Assembly (NCBI GenBank): GCA_045543455.1
Contig: JAZQMK010000018.1
Coordinates: 1 to 54,366, forward strand
Direction: 5' to 3'
Length of the DNA stretch: 54,366 bases
Origin: SIG291 sp045543455
GTDB taxonomy: Bacteria > Bacillota > Clostridia > Lachnospirales > Lachnospiraceae
The notes beneath the pieces were generated by a model. That model made no database searches and had not been told where the DNA came from. It saw nothing but the letters and a program-made list of their open reading frames with translations. The stretch's first letter is position 1, and each line of letters starts with the position of its first letter. The translations under genes and the position numbers were made by a program. Positions 9,060-17,995 of the stretch are shown piece by piece.

Positions 9060-10220
9060 TTATTTATATTCTTTTAATTTCTTTTGGATTCTGTCAACCG
9101 GATCAAGTAATTTGCTGATTGACTGGTCGTGATTTAATGTATCAATTAATAAAGCAATGTACTTACTTAAGTCAACATTGATGTAATATGGCTTAGAAAG
9201 TAATTCTTCCGGCTGATAGATTACATTTGTTGTAAGGATTCTGTCGATAATGCCCTTTTCATAAGCTTCATCAATCTTGTCAAAACCATTTGTAAATAAA
9301 CCAAATGTAGTTGCAGCAAATACTCTTCTTGCTTTTCTTCTCTTTAATTCAGCAGCTACGTCTAAGATACTGTCACCTGATGAAATCATATCGTCGATGA
9401 TAAGAACATCCTTACCTTCAACGTCTGAACCTAAGAATTCATGTGCAACGATAGGATTACGTCCGTTAACAATCTTAGTATAATCTCTTCTCTTGTAGAA
9501 CATACCCATATCTACGCCAAGTACGTTAGCGTAGTAGATAGCACGACCCATACCGCCTTCATCCGGGCTTATTACCATCATATGGTCGCTGTCAATCTTT
9601 AAATCTTCAACATTATTTAATAAAGCCTTGATAAACTGGTAAGCAGGCTGAACTGTTTCAAAGCCCTTTAAAGGAATTGCGTTTTGTACTCTTGGGTCAT
9701 GAGCATCAAATGTGATGATGTTGTCAACGCCCATAGCTGTTAATTCCTGAAGCGCTAAAGCACAGTCAAGGGATTCTCTTGCACTACGTTTGTGCTGTCT
9801 GCTTTCATATAAGAAAGGCATAATAACAGTGATTCTCTTAGCCTTACCACCAACAGCAGCGATAATTCTCTTTAAATCTTGATAATGGTCATCTGGAGAC
9901 ATATGGTTTTCACGACCACATACAGGATATGTGATACTGTAGTTACATACATCTACAAGAATATATAAGTCATATCCACGAACAGATTCATTGATAATAC
10001 CTTTAGCTTCACCTGAACCGAATCTTGGTGTTCTTGCATCAATTAAATAAGAGTCTCTCTGGTAACCTGAAAATGCAATAGTTGACTTGTGTTCACTTTC
10101 TCTTTCATCTCTCCAGGTAACAAGATAATCATTAACCTTCTTACCTAATTCTGTACAGCTCTTTGTTGCGATAAGTCCCAACGAACCGGCTGGAATGGTT
10201 TCTAAAATTGTGTCTGGCAT
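9060..10220 (-). CDS. prs: Ribose-phosphate pyrophosphokinase (PRPP synthetase)
   Basis: Makes PRPP from ribose 5-phosphate and ATP for nucleotide, His and Trp synthesis; cytosolic. The PRPP-binding loop is DVLIIDDMISSGDSILD, and the ATP/ribose-phosphate region holds MPFLYESRQHKR and FDAHDPRVQNAI. With 386 residues it is longer than the usual ~315, with extra length at the N-terminus and inside, as in a long subgroup of clostridial enzymes. GGAGG lies 7 bases before the ATG. It follows the dnaI-like gene by 114 bp. In Bacillus, prs sits between glmU and pth; here pth is 13 kb away on the same strand. Confidence 0.9.
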   Translation of the reverse strand: MPDTILETIPAGSLGLIATKSCTELGKKVNDYLVTWRDERESEHKSTIAFSGYQRDSYLIDARTPRFGSGEAKGIINESVRGYDLYILVDVCNYSITYPVCGRENHMSPDDHYQDLKRIIAAVGGKAKRITVIMPFLYESRQHKRSARESLDCALALQELTAMGVDNIITFDAHDPRVQNAIPLKGFETVQPAYQFIKALLNNVEDLKIDSDHMMVISPDEGGMGRAIYYANVLGVDMGMFYKRRDYTKIVNGRNPIVAHEFLGSDVEGKDVLIIDDMISSGDSILDVAAELKRRKARRVFAATTFGLFTNGFDKIDEAYEKGIIDRILTTNVIYQPEELLSKPYYINVDLSKYIALLIDTLNHDQSISKLLDPVDRIQKKLKEYK

Positions 10221-10334
10221 GTCTAATCCTCCGTGAAATGATAATATTATAAGTTCTAATATTTAAAAATGTGTCCATAAAATTGGCACATATAAAAATA
10301 TACCATTAAAAGATTTTTTAATCAATACAAGTAT

Positions 10335-11330
10335 TTACTTTAATACATTACGAGATGGATTTTTAAGTCGAATGTCATCTGTAAATAACTTTATTGGTGT
10401 ATATGAATGCATAATTCTTGAAAATACTCGCTCTGAGTATTTGTTATACAGACCGTCTATGTCAAAATTAGTTGAAATTATAGTAGACTTCTTTTGTAAA
10501 AGGCGATCGTTTATTACATAAAATAATGATGAATCAGTGAAGCTGTTAACAAGCTCTGTTCCTAAATCATCGATTATAAGTAAATCACATTCCGTGATTG
10601 TATCCATCTTCATATCATCTTCATTATTGCTGAATTTGTATTTTGACATAAGGTCAAATAATTCAATAGAAGTAAGATATATAACACTGTGAGAAGTTTT
10701 AATAAGCTCATTGGCAATGCAATTGGTTAAAAATGTCTTACCTACTCCAGGGTCTCCATATAAAAGAATATTAGAAGCAAAGCTGTCAAAGTCGGCTACA
10801 AATTTTTTGCATATATTAACTGCATTAATTGCATTGTCATAGGCATTAATTTTATTTTCAAGATTTTCATCAAAAAAGTCCTTTGGATAATAATCAAAAC
10901 AAAATTTATTAAAGGTCTCGTTACGACTTAAATTCTTAATGTTAGATTGATTATATAAAAGGTCTGTGGCAGCCTTTACAAAGCAGGCACATTTTTTGTT
11001 GTCTATATAGCCTGTGTCCTTGCACAAAGCACAGGTATATATAGGCTCAAGGTCCTTACTTGAATAATTGGCATCAGCAAGAAGTGCAAGCTTTTTCGCC
11101 TTTAATAGCTTAAGCTGTTCTTCGAAATTTTTTGAATTATTGCTGTCACCAAGAAGAGAGGTTCTGGCATAAGAAAATATAAGTGTTGTAATCTGGTCAT
11201 CAATAGTCTTAAGCTCCGGGATACGCTCATATATTTCCTTTTTCTTTTTTGCAGATGCATACTGATTAGCTGCTCTAATGGCATCATAGCCACGCATTAT
11301 TTCATCATATTGAGTGTTATTTAAAGGCAT
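10335..11330 (-). CDS. dnaI: DnaI/DnaC-like helicase loader (AAA+ ATPase)
   Basis: An ATPase that loads the replicative helicase. Walker A is GDPGVGKTF and Walker B LLIIDDLGTE. Upstream of the ATPase is a Cys cluster (CALCKDTGYIDNKKCAC) that probably binds zinc, a known feature of DnaI N-terminal domains. Length 331 residues, normal for the family. I chose ATG 11330 over GTG 11339 because GAGG lies 8 bases before 11330 and overlaps the GTG. It is the second gene of the dnaD-dnaI pair, 16 bp after dnaD. DnaD and DnaI act together in primosome assembly, so the arrangement supports the call. Confidence 0.88.
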   Translation of the reverse strand: MPLNNTQYDEIMRGYDAIRAANQYASAKKKKEIYERIPELKTIDDQITTLIFSYARTSLLGDSNNSKNFEEQLKLLKAKKLALLADANYSSKDLEPIYTCALCKDTGYIDNKKCACFVKAATDLLYNQSNIKNLSRNETFNKFCFDYYPKDFFDENLENKINAYDNAINAVNICKKFVADFDSFASNILLYGDPGVGKTFLTNCIANELIKTSHSVIYLTSIELFDLMSKYKFSNNEDDMKMDTITECDLLIIDDLGTELVNSFTDSSLFYVINDRLLQKKSTIISTNFDIDGLYNKYSERVFSRIMHSYTPIKLFTDDIRLKNPSRNVLK

Positions 11331-11346
11331 ATAAATCACCTCGTGA

Positions 11347-12390
11347 TTAATTGAAATTAAGTAATGTTCTTTCTAATTCTTTTGTGTTGTAAGCGCGTTT
11401 TTTAGGCTCGCCAACTCGGGTATTACGGGCTGTTTTACGAGCTGTTGTACTTGTAGCAGGTAATTCTTTTAACTGCTCCTCGGTTAATATGCCCTTTTTG
11501 TACCAGTCTGCTAAAGTAGCATCTAAATGGTCAAAGCCTGGCTGACTATCCTTATCCTTTGTTGCTTCGCAGGCCTTTAAAATCATATCCATACTAAATC
11601 CATATGTATTGCGCCAAGTATCGTATTTACCAAATTCTGCAGGTGTTGCAGAGCCTGGTACTTTAAGTCCTAAGGCTGTACGTATCTTAAAAATGTGACC
11701 GTTCTTAACATATCTTACGGCATCACTACGTCTAATGAGGCTGTTTTCATGCCAATTAAGAGCAACGGCACGAATGTATTTTGCTGTTGTACATTTAGAA
11801 TCTATACAATATTCATATAAATACTCTAATAAGTCTGCAGGCATCTTAAGCTCATCATAAAAATACATAAGATCATTAAGCTGCGTTTTTGTAAGTGTTC
11901 CTAAATGAAATTCAATAGTATATTTCAATTCGCTAAAAGCTTCGTCCTGGTTAAAAGCATTTATCTGCATAGCTGAATATTTAATATATTCAGGTGCATT
12001 AGAAGTACTTTGCGGTGCTTTGCTGACACTTGTGTTAACAGCTTCTGCCTGTACCTTAGGTTCTTCAACAGGTTTAACACTTGTAACCTTTCCTATATTA
12101 AAAGAAATCTCATTAATCTCATTGTGCTCGTTACGTTCAAGATTGAGTAAACCTTTGCTGCTCCAATACTCAAGAGCTCTTGTAATGTCATTTTCTGTAC
12201 ATAACTTAAACTTGTCCGCAATTGATGAAACGGATAATTCCATATTGTTAAGCTGAGGTATACAACGAAGAAGATAAAGATAAATCTTTACATACTCACC
12301 ATTAGCTTCGGGCATGTAATTATCCAGAAAATCATTGGATATGGTAGTATAGTCTATTGAGTTGTTTGTCTTAAGTGTTATATTGCACAT
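11347..12390 (-). CDS. dnaD: DnaD-family primosome protein
   Basis: A primosomal protein that helps recruit the helicase loader to origins and restart sites. The N-terminal third is a winged-helix-like region (SSIADKFKLCTENDITRALEYW, given as two overlapping halves: SSIADKFKLC and ENDITRALEYW). Two DnaB_2-type helical repeats follow: the first contains KYIRAVALNWHE, the second YDTWRNTYGFSMDMILKACE. The C-terminus is basic. Length 347 residues. I chose ATG 12390 over 12420 because GGTGG lies 6-7 bases before it and 12420 has no ribosome site. DnaA boxes and an extended -10 element lie upstream. Confidence 0.85.
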   Translation of the reverse strand: MCNITLKTNNSIDYTTISNDFLDNYMPEANGEYVKIYLYLLRCIPQLNNMELSVSSIADKFKLCTENDITRALEYWSSKGLLNLERNEHNEINEISFNIGKVTSVKPVEEPKVQAEAVNTSVSKAPQSTSNAPEYIKYSAMQINAFNQDEAFSELKYTIEFHLGTLTKTQLNDLMYFYDELKMPADLLEYLYEYCIDSKCTTAKYIRAVALNWHENSLIRRSDAVRYVKNGHIFKIRTALGLKVPGSATPAEFGKYDTWRNTYGFSMDMILKACEATKDKDSQPGFDHLDATLADWYKKGILTEEQLKELPATSTTARKTARNTRVGEPKKRAYNTKELERTLLNFN

Positions 12391-12420
12391 AAAAATCCAC
12401 CGGTTCCTAATATACTTCAT

Positions 12421-12458
12421 TTAAGAAAAGATTTCTTAAGTGAGCAAGTCATATTATA
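12421..12458 (-). promoter_or_regulatory. Extended -10 promoter and leader hairpin of dnaD-dnaI
   Basis: On the minus strand TGTTATAAT (-10 hexamer at 12453-12458) is an extended -10 element about 65 bp before the dnaD start. No good -35 is visible. An inverted repeat, TTAAGAAA / TTTCTTAA (12421-12428 with 12432-12439), falls in the predicted leader and could be an operator or an RNA hairpin. Confidence 0.5.
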
Positions 12459-12528
12459 ACACAAGCTTTCAAAAAAGAGAATAGGAAATTTTATTGTAAA
12501 TGCCCTAAAATACGGTGTTTTTTGGGTC

Positions 12529-12555
12529 TGTGGATAGTGTGGATAATGTGGATAT
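12529..12555 (-). promoter_or_regulatory. Three abutting DnaA boxes upstream of dnaD
   Basis: Three 9-mers lie end to end: 12529-12537, 12538-12546 and 12547-12555. Read on the minus strand, the middle one is the consensus TTATCCACA and the two outer ones differ from it by one base. They sit about 75-100 bp before the dnaD -10 element. Confidence 0.8.
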
Positions 12556-12657
12556 ATCTTCCAAAAAACAAAAATAAATCTTCTAAAGCCTTAAAAAATG
12601 CAGATTGCAAAAAACGACAAAATCCACATCGTTTTAGAGGAATAATCCCCAAAAAAA

Positions 12658-12675
12658 TGTGGATAATGTGGATAA
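12658..12675 (-). promoter_or_regulatory. Two abutting perfect DnaA boxes just after murC
   Basis: 12658-12666 and 12667-12675 are both exact TTATCCACA on the minus strand, directly adjoining. They lie 4 bp beyond the murC stop and about 100 bp from the other cluster. A single-mismatch box on the plus strand (TTATCAACA, 12730-12738) falls inside the murC 3-prime end. Confidence 0.8.
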
Positions 12676-12679
12676 GTTT

Positions 12680-14059
12680 TTATAAAATAAGATTTTCACC
12701 GATATTTACTACGTTTCCAGCACCCATAGTTATCAACAGGTCATCTTGAATACATTTTTTTTGTAAAAATTTTTCAGCCTCATCAAATGAGTCAAGACAG
12801 ACTACATCAGCTCCTAATTCTTCCAGCTTTTTAGCAAGATCATATGAGGAAATACCCAAAGTATTAACTTCTCTTGCAGCATAGATTGGTAATAAAACAA
12901 CATGGTCTGCAAGGGAAAGAGCTTTTGCAAAGTCATCTAAAAATGCCTTAGTTCTTGTGTATGTATGTGGCTGGAAGGCACACCAGATATCTCTATGAGG
13001 ATATTTTTGTGCACTTGTAAGAGTTGCAGTAATCTCAGAAGGATGATGAGCATAATCATCGATTACGGTCACACCGTTAAAAAGTCCCTTGTATTCAAAT
13101 CTTCTCTTTGTACCGGAAAAATTGTATAAGCCCTTAACGATAGTTTCAAAAGGAATTGAAAGCTCATAACCTAGAGCAATTGCTGCTAATGAGTTAGTTA
13201 CATTGTGAAGTCCTGGTACTCTTAAAGAAACCGTTCCCTGAGCCTTGCCGTCTACAAGTAATGTGTATGAATAATTGCCCAGTTTATCGCAGGCAATATC
13301 AGAAAGACTGAATTTGCTACGGTAAGGATTAGTACCAAAGGTTACGACCTTAACACTTGTATTGTTATAGAAATAATCAATATCGTCAATATCACTGTTA
13401 ATAATAAGCACGCCACTTTGTGGTAATCTTTCTGTAAATAATTTAAATGAATGACGGATATCGTTAATATCCTTAAAGAAATCAAGATGATCTTCTTCAA
13501 CATTTAAAATAACATCAATAGTCGGATAGAAGGATAAAAAGCTATTAGTATATTCACAGGCTTCAGTAAGGAAAATACCTGAGTTACCAAGACGAAGATT
13601 GCCACCAATACTTTCTAAAATTCCACCTACCGAAATAGTTGGGTCTAAATTTCCTGCCAATAATATCTCGGAAATCATTGAAGTTGTAGTAGTTTTGCCA
13701 TGAGTTCCTGCTACATTAATAGCCTGCTCAAAGTTTTTCATAATCTGTCCTAGCAAATCGGCTCTAGACAGCATATTCATTTCCAAATCAACTGCTGCAC
13801 TTAATTCCGGGTTGTCAGGACTTATGGCTGCGGTATAGACTACCAAATCAATATCAGGAGTAATATTATCTGCTGAATGAACATAAGAAATAGTACAACC
13901 CATTTTTTCTAATTCAGTAGTAAGCTCAGACTTATTCTGGTCAGAACCGCTTATTGAAAAACCGCGGTGCTTAAGAATCTTAGCAAGACCGCTCATACTT
14001 ATTCCGCCTATACCTATAAAATGCACGTGAATAGGCGTTTTGAAATCTATATTATACAT
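12680..14059 (-). CDS. murC: UDP-N-acetylmuramate-L-alanine ligase
   Basis: The first amino-acid ligase of peptidoglycan precursor synthesis; adds L-Ala to UDP-MurNAc using ATP in the cytosol. The Rossmann motif HFIGIGGISMSG is near the N-terminus, the ATP loop is GTHGKTTTTSM, and the C-terminal ligase domain includes YAHHPSEI. Length 459 residues, normal for MurC. Only a weak GGAT ribosome site precedes ATG 14059. It is divergent from glgC across 206 bp and is followed by the DnaA-box region and dnaD. Confidence 0.95.
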   Translation of the reverse strand: MYNIDFKTPIHVHFIGIGGISMSGLAKILKHRGFSISGSDQNKSELTTELEKMGCTISYVHSADNITPDIDLVVYTAAISPDNPELSAAVDLEMNMLSRADLLGQIMKNFEQAINVAGTHGKTTTTSMISEILLAGNLDPTISVGGILESIGGNLRLGNSGIFLTEACEYTNSFLSFYPTIDVILNVEEDHLDFFKDINDIRHSFKLFTERLPQSGVLIINSDIDDIDYFYNNTSVKVVTFGTNPYRSKFSLSDIACDKLGNYSYTLLVDGKAQGTVSLRVPGLHNVTNSLAAIALGYELSIPFETIVKGLYNFSGTKRRFEYKGLFNGVTVIDDYAHHPSEITATLTSAQKYPHRDIWCAFQPHTYTRTKAFLDDFAKALSLADHVVLLPIYAAREVNTLGISSYDLAKKLEELGADVVCLDSFDEAEKFLQKKCIQDDLLITMGAGNVVNIGENLIL

Positions 14060-14204
14060 AGAAACACATCCAATCCCAAATTTATCAAGTATATTATAAC
14101 TCTATATTAAAAAAATTCAAATACTTTATTAAAATATATTGTATACAAAATATCGCATAATATTCCAAAATTTTACAATATAACAAGTTTTCATAAAAAA
14201 ATTG

Positions 14205-14233
14205 TTGGATAAAGTCTGATTATGTGATATAAT
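14205..14233 (+). promoter_or_regulatory. Sigma-A promoter of glgC-glgD-spoVG
   Basis: TTGGAT (14205-14210), a 17-bp spacer and TATAAT (14228-14233), with TG one base before the -10 (TGATATAAT). It lies 33 bp before the glgC start. Confidence 0.75.
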
Positions 14234-14265
14234 GGTATAAAACTATAATAGTGTGGGGTGACGAC

Positions 14266-15534
14266 ATGATCAAAAAAGAAATGATAGCAATGTTATTAGC
14301 TGGCGGACAAGGTAGCCGTTTAGGTGTTTTAACATCTAACGTTGCAAAGCCGGCAGTTTCATTCGGTGGCAAGTATAGAATTATTGACTTCCCACTTAGT
14401 AACTGTATTAATTCAGGAGTTGATACTGTTGGTGTTTTAACTCAGTATCAGCCATTACGTCTTAATTCACATATCGGAATTGGTATTCCATGGGATTTAG
14501 ACCGTAACTATGGTGGTGTTACAGTATTACCACCATATGAAAAGAAAGGTAATAGTGAGTGGTATACAGGAACAGCCAACGCTATTTATCAGAACTTAGC
14601 ATATATGGAGCAATATAATCCAGAATATGTGCTTATTTTATCAGGTGACCACATTTACAAGATGGATTACCAGCTTATGTTAGATTATCACAAGGCTAAG
14701 GGAGCAGATGTTACAATTGCTGCTATGCCTGTACCATTAGAAGAAGCAAGCAGATTTGGTATCGTTATCACAGATGACAAGAACAATATTAAGGAGTTTG
14801 AAGAAAAACCAGAGAATCCAAGAAGTAATCTTGCATCAATGGGTATTTACATCTTTAATTGGAAGGTTTTAAAGGAAGCCCTTATCAAGTTAAAGGATCA
14901 GGAAGCATGTGACTTTGGTAAGCACATTATTCCATATTGTCACGAAAAGACAGGTAATCTTTTTGCTTACGAATACAACGGATACTGGAAAGATGTTGGA
15001 ACATTAGGCTCTTACTGGGAAGCTAATATGGAATTAATTGATTTAGTACCTGTATTTAACCTTTATGAAGAATATTGGAAAATATATACTAAGAACGATA
15101 CAGTTCCACCACAATTTATAGCAGATAACGCAGTTATTAAAAAGAGTATTGTGGGTGACGGTTCTGAAGTTTATGGACAGGTATACAATTCTGTTATAGG
15201 TGCTTCAGTAGTAGTAGAAGAAGGTGCGGTGGTACGCGATTCTATTATTATGCAGGGAACTGTAGTTGGTAAGAATTCAGAACTTAATAAGGTAATTGTT
15301 GCTGAAAATGTAACCATTGGAGATAATGTAACTATGGGCGTTGGAGAAGATGTTCCTAACGAAGATTATCCAAAGATTTATTCATTTGGTCTTGCAACTG
15401 TAGGAGAAGATTCAGTTATACCTTCAGGTGTTACAATAGGCAAGAATACAGCTATAGCAGGTGTTACAGACATATCCGACTATCAGGATAATAAGCTTGA
15501 GAGTGGCAAATCTATTATTAAGGCAGGTGAATAG
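14266..15534 (+). CDS. glgC: Glucose-1-phosphate adenylyltransferase, catalytic subunit
   Basis: Makes ADP-glucose for glycogen synthesis from glucose 1-phosphate and ATP. The pyrophosphorylase loop LLAGGQGSRLGVLT is intact, followed by KPAVSFGGKYRIIDF and the sugar-phosphate region EFEEKPENPRS. The C-terminus is a left-handed beta-helix with hexapeptide repeats. Length 422 residues. I chose ATG 14266 over GTG 14251 because GGGGTG ends 5 bases before it and because the family usually starts with MIKKEMIAMLLAGG. The glgD gene follows after 2 bp, so the two are co-translated and probably form a heteromer. Confidence 0.95.
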   Translation: MIKKEMIAMLLAGGQGSRLGVLTSNVAKPAVSFGGKYRIIDFPLSNCINSGVDTVGVLTQYQPLRLNSHIGIGIPWDLDRNYGGVTVLPPYEKKGNSEWYTGTANAIYQNLAYMEQYNPEYVLILSGDHIYKMDYQLMLDYHKAKGADVTIAAMPVPLEEASRFGIVITDDKNNIKEFEEKPENPRSNLASMGIYIFNWKVLKEALIKLKDQEACDFGKHIIPYCHEKTGNLFAYEYNGYWKDVGTLGSYWEANMELIDLVPVFNLYEEYWKIYTKNDTVPPQFIADNAVIKKSIVGDGSEVYGQVYNSVIGASVVVEEGAVVRDSIIMQGTVVGKNSELNKVIVAENVTIGDNVTMGVGEDVPNEDYPKIYSFGLATVGEDSVIPSGVTIGKNTAIAGVTDISDYQDNKLESGKSIIKAGE

Positions 15535-15536
15535 AC

Positions 15537-16661
15537 ATGAAAGCAATAGGAATTATTTTAGCAGCAGGCAATAACAAGATGATGAAGGAATTAAGCAACA
15601 AGAGAGCGATTGCAGCTATGCCTATAGCAGGTAAATATAGAAGCATAGATTTCGTATTAAGCAATATGTCTAATTCCCACATTAATAAGGTTGCCGTAAT
15701 TACACAGTATAATACAAAATCTTTAAATGAACATTTAAACTCATCTAAATGGTGGGATTTTGGTCGTAAACAAGGTGGTTTGTATTTGTTTACACCAACA
15801 ATTACATATGAAAATAGTAATTGGTATCGTGGAACAGCAGACTCAATGTATCAGAATATGGACTTTTTAAAGAAGAGCCATGAGCCATATGTAGTAATTG
15901 CATCAGGTGATGGTATCTACAAGATGGATTACAATAAGGTATTAGAATATCATATTGAAAAACAGGCTGATATTACAATGGTAGTAACAGATATAAAAGA
16001 TAAAGAAGAAGCTAAGAGATTTGGTGTATTAACTCTTGATAATGATAACAGAGTTACTAATATTGAAGAGAAACCTATTGAACCGGAATCAACAATAGTT
16101 TCAACCGGTATCTATATTATAAGAAGAAGACTTCTTATTGAGCTTATTGAAAAGTCAGTATCAGAAGAAAGGTATGATTTCGTAAAAGATATCCTTGCAA
16201 GATACAGACAGGTTAAGAAAATCTATGCATACAAATATGAAGAATACTGGAGAAATATTTCTACAGCAGAATCATATTATAAGACAAATATGGATTTCCT
16301 TAACAGAGAGATTAGAGATGCATTCTTTAAAGAATATCCTAATATCCATACAAAGGTGCAGGATTTACCACCTGTAAAATATAATTCAGATGCTTATGTT
16401 AAGAATAGTCTTGTAGCTAACGGAACAATTGTTAATGGTACTATTGAGAATTCAGTAGTATTTAAGAAAGCATATATTGGTAATAATTGTGTTATCAAGA
16501 ATTCCATTATACTTAATGATGTATATATAGGAGATAACTCATATATAGAAAATTGTATAGTTGAAGCAAGAGGAACTATTAAAGCAAACAGTACTTTCGT
16601 AGGTAATGACGGCAAGATAAGAATTGTCGTAGAAAAGGATGAAATTAAAGACTACGAATAA
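15537..16661 (+). CDS. glgD: GlgD, regulatory subunit of ADP-glucose pyrophosphorylase
   Basis: A 374-residue GlgC paralogue. The nucleotide-binding loop is degraded to ILAAGNNKMMKELSNKRA, lacking the GGxGxRL of GlgC, while the PIAGKYRSIDFVLSNMSNS and IYKMDY regions remain. This is the usual state of Firmicutes GlgD, which is nearly inactive alone but raises GlgC activity. The C-terminal hexapeptide beta-helix is present. It begins 2 bp after glgC and is followed after 19 bp by spoVG. Confidence 0.9.
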   Translation: MKAIGIILAAGNNKMMKELSNKRAIAAMPIAGKYRSIDFVLSNMSNSHINKVAVITQYNTKSLNEHLNSSKWWDFGRKQGGLYLFTPTITYENSNWYRGTADSMYQNMDFLKKSHEPYVVIASGDGIYKMDYNKVLEYHIEKQADITMVVTDIKDKEEAKRFGVLTLDNDNRVTNIEEKPIEPESTIVSTGIYIIRRRLLIELIEKSVSEERYDFVKDILARYRQVKKIYAYKYEEYWRNISTAESYYKTNMDFLNREIRDAFFKEYPNIHTKVQDLPPVKYNSDAYVKNSLVANGTIVNGTIENSVVFKKAYIGNNCVIKNSIILNDVYIGDNSYIENCIVEARGTIKANSTFVGNDGKIRIVVEKDEIKDYE

Positions 16662-16680
16662 GTAAGGGGGTAGGTATAGT

Positions 16681-16941
16681 ATGAATATTACTGATGTAAG
16701 AGTTAGGATGTTAAATGATTTTGGCAAGTTAAAGGCGATAGCATCAATAACTTTAGATGATGAATTTGTAATTCATGACATAAAAGTAATTGAAGGTGAA
16801 AAAGGTACATTTATAGCCATGCCAAGTAAATCTACTGGTAATGGAGAATATAAGGATATAGTACATCCGATTAATTCTCAAGTTAGAAACTATATCAGCC
16901 AAATGGTATTAGATAAATATAATGAAGTTTCTAAAGAATAA
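16681..16941 (+). CDS. spoVG: SpoVG, RNA-binding regulator
   Basis: An 86-residue SpoVG (MNITDVRVRML, then IHDIKVIEG and FIAMPSKST), normal length and conserved core. SpoVG proteins bind RNA or DNA and affect sporulation, capsule and cell-wall genes in Firmicutes. A strong GGGGG ribosome site lies about 7 bases upstream. It is the last gene of the glgC-glgD transcript and is followed directly by a terminator. In Bacillus it neighbours glmU-prs; here prs is 6 kb away on the other strand. Confidence 0.95.
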   Translation: MNITDVRVRMLNDFGKLKAIASITLDDEFVIHDIKVIEGEKGTFIAMPSKSTGNGEYKDIVHPINSQVRNYISQMVLDKYNEVSKE

Positions 16942-16945
16942 TATA

Positions 16946-16977
16946 AAAAGTGTCACCTTTTAGGTGGCACTTTTTTA
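16946..16977 (+). terminator. Intrinsic terminator after spoVG
   Basis: AAAGTGTCACCT pairs with AGGTGGCACTTT (one G-U pair) around a TTTT loop, followed by a T-run. Confidence 0.9.
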
Positions 16978-16999
16978 TTCTAAAGGAAGGATGATTACA

Positions 17000-17995
17000 T
17001 TGAAAAAATATAAATTTATAATTGTAGGAAGTGGCTATCGTTCGCTATTATATGTAAATTTAGCCAAGGCCTGTCCACAAAAGTTTGAGCTATGTGCAAT
17101 GCTTTGCAGAACTAAAGAAAAAGCAGATAAAATGGCAGCAGAGAATGACATTTACACAACCACATCTATTGAAGAATGTAAAAATATGGATGTAGATTTT
17201 GTAGTGATTGCGGTTAACAAAACTTCCATTGCAAAAGTTAGTATGGAATGGATGGATTATGGATTTACTGTCCTTTGTGAAACACCAGTAGGCCTTGATA
17301 GAGAATCATTGATACAAATATGGCAAAAACATTTACATGGTGGCAAAATTATGGTTGCAGAGCAATATATGTATTACCCATCCTATCAGTCTGTTATAAA
17401 TGCCGTAAATGAAGGACTGATTGGAGCTGTGGACTGTGCAAATGTTTCCCTTGCTCACGAGTATCATGGCGCCAGCCTAATAAGAGAATTTTTAGGAGTG
17501 GACATAGATATGCCTTTTACCGTTAGGGCAAAAACCTATGAATTTTCAACAGTTGAGACATTTACCAGATATGAGCATTATAAAGATGGCAGACAGGCTA
17601 TGAAAAAAAGAACTGTAGCTACCTTAGAATTTGACAACGGTAAAGTGGCATTTTATGATTTTGATTCGGAACAGTACCGCTCGCCAATTAGAATAAATTC
17701 CTTGAAAATACAGGGTACAAAGGGCATGATTAAGGACGATACAGCATATTATCTTGATGATAATTATGATGCCGTAAGTAAAAAACTGTATGAGAATAAG
17801 GAAAAATATGATGGTCTTAGCAAGGATCAAATAAGTGTTGCAAAGCTTATGGAAATGGCAGCAGAATATAACAAAAAAGATGGAGAAACTAATCTTAAAA
17901 ATGCTATATGGGATGCATACGTAGCGATTGTAATGAAGGAAGCCGGGGAAAACGGTGGCACAGTAAGGAGTGAATGTGACATATGGAAAAAATAA
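17000..17995 (+). CDS. Gfo/Idh/MocA family oxidoreductase, first of a pair
   Basis: An NAD(P)-dependent dehydrogenase-like protein. The Rossmann start is KFIIVGSGYRS; the usual EKP catalytic tripeptide is ETP (CETPVGLD), and the following MVAEQYMYYPSY fits the family. The substrate cannot be read; such enzymes act on sugars, inositols or sugar acids. I chose TTG 17000 because AAGGAAGG (16983-16990) lies 9 bases before it; ATG 16991 abuts the ribosome site, and the longer ORF start (16964) lies inside the spoVG terminator. It overlaps its paralogue downstream by 13 bp. Confidence 0.75.
   Translation: MKKYKFIIVGSGYRSLLYVNLAKACPQKFELCAMLCRTKEKADKMAAENDIYTTTSIEECKNMDVDFVVIAVNKTSIAKVSMEWMDYGFTVLCETPVGLDRESLIQIWQKHLHGGKIMVAEQYMYYPSYQSVINAVNEGLIGAVDCANVSLAHEYHGASLIREFLGVDIDMPFTVRAKTYEFSTVETFTRYEHYKDGRQAMKKRTVATLEFDNGKVAFYDFDSEQYRSPIRINSLKIQGTKGMIKDDTAYYLDDNYDAVSKKLYENKEKYDGLSKDQISVAKLMEMAAEYNKKDGETNLKNAIWDAYVAIVMKEAGENGGTVRSECDIWKK

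Noticed and set aside
12522..12749. 75-codon plus-strand ORF with a repeating Trp-Ile pattern near its start
   Set aside because: The repeats are the translated DnaA boxes, there is no ribosome site, and it runs into murC on the opposite strand.
15537..16661. glgD loss of the pyrophosphorylase loop as a new pseudoenzyme
   Set aside because: This is the known state of Firmicutes GlgD, a regulatory subunit that pairs with GlgC.
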